The notes beneath the pieces are model-generated. The model was not told the DNA's origin and searched no databases. It saw nothing but the letters and a program-made list of their open reading frames with translations. Made by a program: the position numbers and the translations under genes. Positions 12,927 through 23,016 of a stretch of DNA of 64,000 nt are shown here, piece after piece (positions within the stretch are counted from its first letter, which is position 1; each line of letters opens with the position of its first letter). The DNA comes from Loxodes magnus (lineage: Eukaryota; Ciliophora; Karyorelictea; Loxodida; Loxodidae), in assembly GCA_946699065.1 (NCBI GenBank), contig CAMPDV010000130.1, positions 248,001-312,000 of the forward strand, written 5' to 3'.

Positions 12927-13358
12927 ATGGAACCTCTACCTGGGTAACTGTGCTTTGCCAGATCAAATGTACTTGTAGGTATGCCAAGTCTTTTATGGTA
13001 AAACGGTGTGTTGATTTTCTCTTCCAACTGACCTCTAAGTAAAAATTTACCCGTTCCGTAGAATATTAAAGTAGATGAAAATAGTAGTTAGAGTATAATA
13101 GATGTAAAGAAGTAAAGTGATGAAGTAGATTGGAATGGATAGAGTAGGAAACAAAACAAATGTGGACATACTTAAAAGAAGCATTACGCCAAAAATCTAT
13201 GTATGTCATGTTACTTCAGAGTAGGAAGACAAAAGAAAGCAACGAAGTGTAAACACACGAACAAGCCAATGCATGCGAAGGGTCTTTGTTCGAAGTGTTA
13301 CTAGAAGTAGATAAAGTAGTGTGCCAAATAAAGTTCTCTTGATTTAAATCAATTTTGA
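12927..13358 (+). CDS. small two-module zinc-finger protein, copy 3
   Basis: Third tandem copy, 143 residues, all zinc ligands kept. One coding difference is visible: codon 24 is TGG (Trp) instead of CGG (Arg) of copies 1 and 2. Trp35 is TGA (13029-13031). The array unit is cut about 200 bp after the gene. Confidence 0.8.
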
Positions 13359-13556
13359 ATGTTTTGGGTGGATTTTAAAATAATATATTAATTCTAAAGT
13401 CTAAAAAGAGATAATAAAAGCTTATATATAAATCATATCAACTATAGATTAATATTTACATTTAGGAAGATAAATTAAAATAACTAGAGATAATAAAAAT
13501 ATTATATCTACTATATATCATCAAACACTTATTATCAAACTTTATTTTCAATATCT

Positions 13557-15306
13557 TTAGTGTTTTTAAAATAAAATTAATAATATACGAAAGATTTAAA
13601 TTTTTGATCTTTATTTTGTACTTATAAATTTAACAGACTTATTTCCTTCCAAGCTTTGAACTTTATTAATTCCTAGATATTAGATTTTTTCCTTACTCAA
13701 CGTGTAGTTAAATTTTTTATTATTTGATATTACAAGATATATCTAAAGATTATACTCTTTATTATTTTTTCTAATTCATAAAACTTATTTATTTTTTATT
13801 CTTTATGAGTTAATTATCTAAAATACTTAGCATACCTAAATGAGAAATTTATTTAAAGATACATATAAAACTTCATAACAATTTACCTATCTTTATTATC
13901 AAATTGATTAATAAGTTTTATCTTTATTTTAGGTTACAATTTTCTCACTTTTCTGGATACCACTTTTAGATTTAATCTAATGAGCTTCTGATATATCATC
14001 GCATAATATATATCAATTTTTAAGATTAGAAAAGCGTGTTTAATCTACTGATAGAATTGATAAAGTGATTCAAACTTAACATTATATAAACTTAAAATAG
14101 CTAATCTATTTTCTTATATTTGCTCTCTAAAGTTTTGTCTATCAATATCCAAGGATCTTTCTTTAATCCCTCTTAAAACTAATTTATATCTTATAAGCTT
14201 TACTTTTACAACTTTGTTTTCTTTGACAGTTCAAAATGAACTTTAAGCAACACTTGAAGAAAGGTAGATGTTCTAAAGGGCTATATTGATTTCTTTTTTT
14301 ATTAAATTATTAAAGTCAAATTTAATTTATATCTCTTAGTATGCTTAATAAACATATTCTACTTGTTTCTTTATTTATGAAGTTTTGACTTTTAACTTGT
14401 TAAATTAAATCTCTAGAAAGCAAATTTCTTTTTATATAAGAAGCTCTCTTTATATCCTTTTATTACTCGTTTTGGTAATGAACTATAATTGGATTTATTT
14501 TCTAAAGTTCTAGCTAAGAACTTTTAATTTAAAGGTTTTCTGCATTGTAAGATAATCAGTAGAAAAAGAGCACTATGAGATCTTATTTCCTGCTTAAAAG
14601 GACAAATTCAGTTAATCATCTAATTCCCTTACTTCTCATTTCTAAAGCTTAAATTAGAACATAGTGTATTAAATACCTCTAATAACTTAGAATAAGAAAA
14701 AGCTTGAAAAACCTCTTGCTGGTATTTTTAAAAGCAACTATTACTCAAATTTTAAGCAGTTAAAATAGAAACCCTTCATTTAATTAAGTTAATTAAGGAT
14801 AGGATATAAGAACATTGGAATTTACTAAAAATATAGAAAGATTTGATTATAGAATCCCATGATTGAGAGATAATTTATGCTTAATAGATTATTATTGTTG
14901 ATCTTCGAATCAGTTAATTCTTTTTATCAGATGCATTTTCCTAATTTTTTGATATTCATGACATTGTTGATATCTTAGTTATATAGAAACATTTTAGTCA
15001 TTTGCTTTTAAAATGGAGATCTTTTAAGGAATCAATGATTAGCCTTTCTTATAATTACTATTTTTCAAATAGATAAATGAAAGTTCAGAATTTATTATAA
15101 TCTAAAATTAGCCTTTTTATCTTTTCTTTTTAGCTATTATTATACACTTCGATAATTAAATCTTAACTTCTACTTTAACACTTTGTTTTGTTAGTCTTTA
15201 TTAATAATAAATTATAGTATAAATAATATCTTTTTGGAACTAATGGAGTAATATATCTTATTAGATAAATCTCTCCTAAGTTTATATAAAAGGCAGCTAA
15301 ATATAA
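13557..15306. other. tail block homologous to 36196-38280
   Basis: Diverged but colinear with the block between the zinc-finger gene and the tRNA-Gln at 36196-38280 (shared phrases such as AATTTAACAGACTTATT, TCTACTGATAGAATTGATA). No gene recognised in either copy. It shows that 6.6-16 kb and 32.2-38.4 kb are two old copies of one segment. Confidence 0.6.
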
Positions 15307-15320
15307 AAAAGTTAAGATCT

Positions 15321-15641
15321 TTTGGTTAATTAAGTTCAACTAAAAGAGTTTTTGGACCGGAAAATCCTTTCTGATTGATGACCCGACGTGCTCTTTTTTT
15401 TAAGGAATAACGAGGATATCCTGTTGTGCTACAGACACAGCTTCTAGGGAGCTTCATAACTATGAGCAACCAAGTTTCAATCTCCCACTTTGAGCGAATA
15501 ATCTCAAAGACAGTGTTCCCTTCAGAAAATGACTCTGATCAGAGACTTTCTCAGTGACAGGAAAGAAATTTGCTTCAAGTCATAAAACCAGAAATTGTGG
15601 TCAAGAAGGTCAATAACAGCTCCCATTATCTTTTCAATTAT
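15321..15641 (-). repeat. 0.32-kb dispersed repeat with 14-bp flanking direct repeats
   Basis: Inverted relative of 3740-4065. It is flanked by AAAAGTTAAGATCT at 15307-15320 and again at 15642-15655, which looks like a target-site duplication. The paralogous segment at 38.1-38.3 kb lacks the element, so this copy appears to be an insertion. Short, no coding frame, sizeable direct repeats: SINE-like behaviour is the simplest reading, but no Pol III box or A-tail was found. Confidence 0.6.
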
Positions 15642-15892
15642 AAAAGTTAAGATCTATAATTAATTTTTTCTATTTGTAAAAATTGATATAAAACTATTTA
15701 ACTTAAACTATTATATTAAGGGAGACAAGCTACATTAGCCTTCAGAGATTGAAAAAAGGATAGAAAGTTAATACCAGATCAGTGAAAAAAGAAATTACTT
15801 GAAACTAAAGAGAAAAGAAAATGATTGAAATAAATTACTTTTGATTAATGATCACTTTCAATCTATTCTTAGTTAAATCTTCAACTCAAAAT

Positions 15893-15962
15893 GGTCACAT
15901 CAAAAATCGATTTTTAATTGCTGGATTTAAAGTCCATAATTCAATCCTTGACGCTAAGACGC
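15893..15962 (-). pseudogene. degenerate tRNA-Gln(UUA) pseudogene
   Basis: The reverse complement keeps the anticodon arm of the intact tRNA-Gln genes almost exactly (TGGACTTTAAATCCAG, anticodon TTA), but the T arm, D arm and acceptor are decayed and no longer pair well. It lies at the same relative place and orientation as the intact gene at 38283, downstream of a zinc-finger gene plus tail, so it is the dead orthologue within the older duplicate. Confidence 0.7.
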
Positions 15963-17290
15963 ATATTTATATTTAAATTATCATCTTAAAATCTTAACTT
16001 AGGACTTATAATTTTTTACCTTAATTTTATAAAATTATAAATATAATGGAAAATTTCTTGCAAAAATGCTCCTTTAAACAGCTTCCATCCCAATCAGATT
16101 ACGATTAGCAAAAAAATTTAAGAATTCAAAGTTATGCAAAAGGAGAATTTTAAATTTTTAAGAAATGCTCAAGAGATAGAATAAAAAAATCACATAGCTA
16201 AAAGCAACAATTAAGTACTAAAATGCTAAAATTCACATCAGTCAATATGAAAATTGAACAGAAATAATTCAAATTCAATCAATTAGTGGAATGAACTGAA
16301 AGTGAATTTCAAAAAATTCATCAACAAATGATCATTTGCATATGAAAATGAATCTTTAAAAAGCAAAATTCCGAAATTAAAGAAATAAAATAATGCTTAA
16401 ATTGCAGGAAATATGGTAATATTTTAGGATATTACCATAAATTCGAATATAAATAAAAAGTTGAAATCTTAAAGTTATGGAGCGCTATAATAATAATCAA
16501 TGCACTACATATAAAAAAATTAATATAGGAATAAAACCTTGAAAAAATCAGCATTTGGTTAATAAAAAAGAATATTGTCAATACTTGGAATAGTTTTCGA
16601 TCGATAAAGACATCTTTTATTAAAAATTTAGCAGAATTAAGAAAGAAATTTACACTAAGATAAAGAATTAGAAGTCGACTGAAAAAAAATTTAGAACAAA
16701 ATTAAAAAAAAGGTAGCAAAAGTTTATAAAAGAAGAAATCATTTAAAACCTTAATATTTTATATAAAAAGAAAGATTATAAAAACGAAATACTAAAGATC
16801 TTTATTAAAAAAAAGTTAATAGTGACAATCTTATACTAAAACCATTATAAAAAAGAACTGAAAAAAAATCTTGAATAAAAAACTTTAAAATTAAAAAAAT
16901 AAAAGTAAAGTATGTAGAAAAAAGATTTTTAAACTAAAAAAGACTCAGACTAAAAAAATCAACATCGAATGCCAAAATAGGAAAAATATCAAATCGAGTA
17001 CATAAAAAAATATCAATAGCATTTAGAAACTAAATAAAAAAATAAAAGTAAAAAAATAAAATTAAGAAAGAATATAAAAAAAATTAAAAATTAAAGTAGT
17101 AATAGCCATAAAGTATATCGAGTTACTGATTAAAAAATTTTAAAAAAATGATGTAAAAAAATTAAAAATAAATAAATAAAAGTAAAAAAATCTAAAAAGG
17201 ATAAATAAAAGTGATAAAAAATATATATAAATGAATAAATTTAACGAAACATATACAAAAGTATATAATGTTCTTACAAAAAAAAGGAAA
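15963..17290. other. A-rich spacer with one perfect hairpin
   Basis: Increasingly A-rich on the + strand, especially 16650-17280. No gene recognised. An 11-bp perfect stem TATGGTAATAT/ATATTACCATA with loop TTTAGG lies at 16412-16439. Confidence 0.5.
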
Positions 17291-17291
17291 A

Positions 17292-17361
17292 GGCTGTTCC
17301 GGGATTTGAACCCGGGTACTCTCTCTATACTAGATAGCCTTAATTATTAGACGAAACAGTC
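17292..17361 (-). pseudogene. tRNA-like sequence, probably decayed tRNA
   Basis: On the minus strand a T arm CCGGG/CCCGG with GGTTCAAATCC (a good B box), a D arm GTCT/AGGC and an acceptor with one mismatch are present. The anticodon arm has a mismatch and the loop AGTATAG lacks U33, so a working anticodon cannot be assigned. Either a tRNA pseudogene or a tRNA-derived repeat head. It sits exactly where the base composition flips from A-rich to T-rich. Confidence 0.55.
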
Positions 17362-19660
17362 TATTATTCATTTTTTTTAATCTTTTTTACTTTTTTTAAT
17401 TCTATTTTTTTTGTTTTTGGAACAACTTTTTATTTATTATTTTTAGATTCTTACTCCCACGTCTTTTTACTATTTTTTTCTTATGTTTTCTACATTTTTT
17501 ATTTAATAGTTTTGTTCTTTTGCTTATCTCATATTTATTTTAGATTTTTTAAATTTTTTTAAATTTTAAATTTTAAATTTTTTTGCGATGTTAATTTCGT
17601 TTTTTTCATAAGCATTAACTAAATAATTAATTAATTTAGTTTTTTCATTCTTTTTTTATCACTTAGTAGAATCTTAAAATTTTATAAAAAACTATGGAAA
17701 TTTTTTTTGCTGTATTTTTTTCACAATCTGATAATTTTTTTTCAATTTTCATTTTTCGATAATTTTTTAGTATCTCTTATAGTGATTTATTTTTTTAACT
17801 GAAATCATCAAATAAAATTATTTTCGTTTTATCTTATTTTTCATATTCTTCTTTATATATTTTTATGTCCTTTTTTTTTGTTTTTTTATTACTTTCCAAT
17901 AATTTTATTTTTTTAAATAGATATTACTATATTTCTCTTGTTTTAACCATTTACTATTTATTAGGAACAATTTATTTTATTTAGGTTTGTTATTTTATAT
18001 TTTGCGGTTTAATTAATTTCAAAAATAAAAATTATTCCCCACAATCCCTTATTATTAAATGGTCTTTCAATATATTTCTTAGGGATATTCTTTCAATTTT
18101 TTTTAATGTATATTAATTTTTATATATAAGATGAATTCTTTAGACTTAAATGCTTTACTTTTTTATCTCATATGTAATTATTTATAATTTATTACCGAAT
18201 TCTATTCTTACTAAGTAAAGCTATTTATCTCATTAGTTATTTAAATTATTAAGGTTATTAAACCTAATTTTATTTTCATTAGTTAATGGATTTTATAATA
18301 AATTCGTGAAAATCTTTATAGGTAACTACTAAAAATTGGAAAGCCTAATATACTTTGTATTTATCTTTAAATTTAAATTCATTTTTACGTCTCTTTTTCT
18401 TTTGTTGCATTAGCTTAAATTTAAAAGTAGTTATATCAAAAAGACAAAAATAACAATTTTCCTTTTTTAATCAATTTTCAAAAAGCATAAAAAAGCAAAT
18501 GGTCAAAAAATCACTCTAACTACTCTTATAAAAGCAAATTACAATATTAAGCAGCTTAAAGGTATAGGAAGCTGTTAAATGTATGACAAAATTCATTAGT
18601 AATATGTTTTATCTACTAATCTTAATATAAGTTTTATCAGTCAATCATTCGTATTCATATTTTTGCTTAAAATAGCTAATTATTGCTTTTAAATTTTTTC
18701 ATAGAGATCACTTAGAATAACTCAAATCTTTAATGTAAAAAGAAATAAATTAAAAAAATTTAGCATTAAAAACCTAAATTAGTTTAATGGTTTAAAGCTA
18801 ATTTAATTGTTTTTTTTACTTTAGATAGTCTCAATTAAAGTTGTAATAAATTAAAAGTTTAAAACAATTTATTTCTAAAATTACTTTAATATCTTGTAAT
18901 TTATTTAGCTTAAAAAGGATTTATTATACTAACTTTTTTTAATTTAAAATACGTCTTTTATATTATAATTTCTGATATTCATAATTACTTAATATATACA
19001 ACTAATTTTCATTTGATTAAGTTAAGCTTAAAATATATATAAAATTTCTTCTTATTGCATATCTCATACAAATCATAATAAGCAGGTCTTTTTGTTTTAT
19101 TATGATATTATGTCTTATTTCTTTTCTGCTTGCCAAATTATCTCAAAAATTTACATAATTATTTTGTATTTTAAACTGAAGAATATCCAGGTCAAAGTTT
19201 ATTAGTCTTTAATTTATATCATTTTTATTATCAAAATATTTGGAAATATTGTTACTATAAATTTTTCTTTTCTCTTTTCTCTTTGCGATTTTTTATTTTT
19301 ATTTCTCGAAAAAATTTAACTCGGAGGATAATCAAAATGCGATTGAAAAGAATTTCACAAATTTACTTTATAAAAAAATCTCTATCTTTATGATAACTGT
19401 ATAATACAAGCTATACCAATAAATTAAATCTTAAACAGCTTCTATCAAAGTTAAAAATTGTAAGCTTAGTTGTAATAAGCTTTCAAGTTTCTATATAATA
19501 AAAAATCTTTAGTATGCATTAATTTTATCTACTTAGATACTTAGATTGTATGTTCTTAAAATTTGTATCTGATAGCTTGATAATTGAACATGTTTATGTA
19601 TATTATGATGCTTATAAGTTTCACTAAGTTAAATATTATTATATTATATATTTTTTAAAA
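17362..19660. other. T-rich to AT-rich spacer, nothing recognised
   Basis: Pyrimidine-rich (T runs) from about 17360 to 18150, then ordinary AT-rich DNA. No coding frame or RNA gene supported. Confidence 0.45.
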
Positions 19661-19662
19661 CC

Positions 19663-19800
19663 GCCATAGTTGTTCGAAGGTGAACAACAAGGTCGTCTTC
19701 ATCAGAGGTTGGGGAAATTAAGTACCCATAATCGACTTTATGTCTTCCTCTGCTTTGGTTTGGCCTTGAGACATCTGCTAGTTTAACCTTCAGCACTTGC
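19663..19800 (+). ncRNA. candidate structured RNA family, copy 2 (partial)
   Basis: Starts with the same 7-bp hairpin as at 4654 (GTTGTTC 19669-19675, GAACAAC 19682-19688) and keeps part of the GC-rich core, but lacks the CAGTATTGAAC run and closing hairpin, which appear only in the next unit at 19845. Probably a truncated or partly duplicated copy. Confidence 0.4.
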
Positions 19801-19844
19801 TTATTTTAATTTTTAATTCTGGAAATAAAAGGAAATTATTTTTG

Positions 19845-20145
19845 CGAGCTTCGTCAGAGGTGGGGAATTTAAGTACCCATAATTGACACATGTCGTCCTC
19901 TGCTTTGGTGATGCAATGAGACACAGTCCTGCCATGTCCTTGGACCTCCAGCAAGTATTAAAGATTACGAGTATTCTAAAATTATATCAGTATTGAACAT
20001 TTTTATCAGTACTGAATAATTATACCAGTATTGAACAAGGTTTATCAGTATCTGATAATTTTATCAGTAACAAACATTCTTGTCAGTATGAAACATTTTT
20101 TTTAAAGAGCTGAGCACCAACGAGAGTGCTACGCGCTCTATAATC
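19845..20145 (+). ncRNA. candidate structured RNA family, copy 3
   Basis: Nearly identical to 4680-4975 from the core onward: the AAGTACCCATAATTGACACA block, the CAGTATTGAAC-like run (19984-20100) and the closing hairpin AGAGC...GCTCT at 20106-20139 followed by ATAATC. The 5' hairpin is missing here. Strong conservation of non-coding, GC-richer sequence 15 kb apart points to a functional RNA or a mobile repeat. Confidence 0.45.
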
Positions 20146-20164
20146 AAATTTATTTATATAAAAG

Positions 20165-20345
20165 ATGTAGATCGTGGTCAAGATTACTAGTAGGTAATTT
20201 GGTGCAGTGTATACCGCATTGCAATAATCTCGCACTAGATACCACCAGGGAAAAGGTGGACAAGCCTGGAAGAGACAAGCCTAACTTGCCTGACTGTTCT
20301 TGCTAGAAGTAAAAAGCTTGATTCTTACGTACGACCAAATTACTA
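20165..20345. ncRNA. GC-richer island with hairpins, unknown RNA candidate
   Basis: Contains CCACC/GGTGG closing an 8-nt loop and a TGCAGTG/CATTGCA stem (one G-U). Marked GC enrichment against the flanks. Follows the unit at 19845 by 20 bases. No family recognised and no second copy seen in the window; strand unknown. Confidence 0.3.
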
Positions 20346-20515
20346 ATTCTTATTTGAATCTTATTCAAGAAGACAGGAGTATTTTATTCGAGCCTCAACA
20401 ATAATTTTAAAAAAGCAGATTCCCCATTTGTAGAAGCTGACTTGTCTCTTTGGACAAATAGATTGACAACAAGAAGTATGAGAACACTTTTTAAATATTA
20501 AATATTAATATTAAA

Positions 20516-20548
20516 AGAGCTGCTTTCCAATGAAGTACTACACGCTCT
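20516..20548 (+). other. third AGAGC...GCTCT hairpin
   Basis: Same outer stem and the same following ATAATC and TTTATTTAT as at 4939 and 20106, but the inner stem sequence differs. Presumably the 3' end of another member of the structured family whose 5' part is diverged. Confidence 0.4.
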
Positions 20549-23016
20549 ATAATCATATTCATATATTTATTTATTATTTATCCATCTTTTAAATAAAAAA
20601 CAGAAGCAAAACAAAAAATCCCATAACTAAATAAAATAAATTTGACTATATATAGAAAGATACTAAGCTATTGAAGATTATAATTATTGCTATGCTAATA
20701 AGTCGTTAAGAACATTCTATTTAAATTAGAATATAAATCAAGTAATTAATTAAATTAACTACTTTGAAGTTTATTATAATAATCTCTAATCAACAAAATT
20801 AACTAATTTTTGCATTAGCTAGCATAAGATTGCTAGAGATTGAAATTTTTTAAAGAGTGAAAATTGTTATATAAAACTTAAGGAGTTTCGGAAAATTTGT
20901 AAATAGTTGACAGTTTCTGAATTATTTTTGGATCTACCAAAGTAAATAAAATAGATTTAAAAAAGTCAAAGTAGGTATAATATATTATAAAGATTTAAAT
21001 CTTTTTGAATCTTCATGAATCTAGAATAAATTCTATCAAAACTGAGTTTTAAAGATATTCTATAAAGAACTCAAAAATATTAGAATCTAGAATGTTCTAC
21101 AAATCTTATATTCCTCAAATACAGCTAACAGTAAATATTGAGAGCCTAATTTTCATCTTGGCAAAAATAAAAAATTGATTCCAGTTATTATAAACAAATG
21201 CCAAGATATATGAAAAGGCAATAATTATTAAAGCTTCAGTAAATTGATGACTGAGAAAAGTTAAATGAAGGATATTCATATAAATTCTATATTCTAAATT
21301 CATAAAAGTCGAATCTTTAAAATATGATATTAAAATAAATGTTTTTAAGATGACAATTTAAAATGCTAAATAACTCAAAAATTGAAATAGCTAAATTTGA
21401 CTTGAATTATAAAAATTAAGATAAGATTACATAAAAAATATCTTGACTAGCTCAAACCAAAAGGAAAATTTGACTGACAATCATATATCGTATTTTGGAA
21501 ATTGGTTATTGTGAATATCATGTTTATTTACACTTCTTAAAGAATTGAATTAAAAAAGCCATAATTTTATTAAAAGAAAATCTAATGATTAAGCATATAA
21601 AATATTTGATCTACTCACACTCTTTTTATATATTAATATCCTTTGAAAAAATAATCCCATAAAGACCTAAATAAAAAGAGTTATCACGATCCAGCTAGTT
21701 GAAATACTTAAATTAAGGATGACAAATAATCAAGCAATAAAAAAGCTTTTATAGATTCTAACTTTTTGCTCTTTAGTATTAAGTCTAAATCTTTATTTGA
21801 CAGCTACTTGCTTCCTCTTATTCAAAAGGCTTATAAAATATGTATTAATGTAAAAGAAGCAAAAGCTTGGCATCTAAAAGATTAAAAATATGACATTAAT
21901 ACATTTTAGAAAGAAATATATATCAAATAGGACATCATATAAAGATGGTATAATAGAAATATTTGCTTTAACTAAACTTCTAATTTTGATTAAGTCATTT
22001 AAAAATATATAATCTAGATGATGTAAAATATTGATCAGGCTAAGTCTATTAGACAATGATAAATATTTAATCAGTCTATTTTAACTTTTCATCTTTAAAT
22101 TTTTTATTTAAGAATTAAGAGCGAAATTTCTAGTTAAGATATAATATAAAATTAATAGAATAATATCCTAAAAATTTAGAGATAAGAACATTTATATAAA
22201 TGATTGAAAGAATTGATAGGATTCCAGTACTCTTATTTTCCTTATTTTAGTAAATTTAAGTTAATAATGCTTATTAATAGAAGTGTCTAGTATATATGCA
22301 ATTCAATCTTTTTATTTACCTAATTTAACTCATTAAAAAAATTAATTTTGATGGAGTTCAAAAAAAATTATTGGAATTTCTTAAAAAATGAAAGAAGAAG
22401 ATTTAATACCCTGAAACTAAAAACGTAATAAAACAGTTTACTCAATTTTGTATTATTTAACAGAAAAAAGAATTGCATTAAGATAGAAAACAAATTTAAA
22501 CAAAATTAGAAGCATTCTTAAATTAAAGTAAAACAGAAACTAATAATCATATTTATAGTAACCAAGTTCATAGCATTATTAAATAAACACGTAAGATGCA
22601 GCTCTTTTCAGCTAATTATTTAACTAAATTCTTTCCAATTTAAAGTTTCGGTTGCAATTAATGTTAGCCTTTATTGAATAAATATCATAAGAGATTCTAT
22701 TAATTATAAAAAAGATTTCTTTTATTTATTTTGGTTTATAAATTAGCCAAAGCAAGAAAATGAGATAAATTGTTGTATATTTAACCATTTAAGCATTTAA
22801 TTTATTTTTAATTTGATAAAATAAATCCCATTTTTTTGATTCAATATAGTTTGAATAAACTTATTAAAATATTCATCCTCAAATTTATTCATCCATTTGA
22901 ATAGCTAAATAGTTAATTATTAAGGATATGATGCTTTAATTTTAAAAAGCAGTTAAAGCAAAGAAACTAAATAGGATTAAGTTAAATTTAAATTATTGTT
23001 TATTTAATTTAAAGCA
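20549..23016. other. AT-rich stretch, no supported gene
   Basis: Short minus-strand standard-code ORFs (21115-21303, 21874-22056) show no motif and no clear extension under the ciliate code. A decayed gene cannot be excluded. No RNA gene seen. Confidence 0.4.

Larger units (their letters stand above)
6568..13556 (+). repeat. tandem array, 3,017-bp unit, about 2.3 copies
   Basis: Units begin at about 6568, 9585 and 12602; the zinc-finger start codons at 6893, 9910 and 12927 are exactly 3,017 apart. Units 1 and 2 are complete and about 99% identical. The third breaks off near 13556, where the sequence passes into a tail like that at 36196. Each unit is one zinc-finger gene plus about 2.6 kb without a recognised gene. 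The near-identity shows recent unequal crossing-over or gene conversion. A diverged form of the unit recurs at 30.6-36.2 and 44.2-46.5 kb. Confidence 0.9.
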
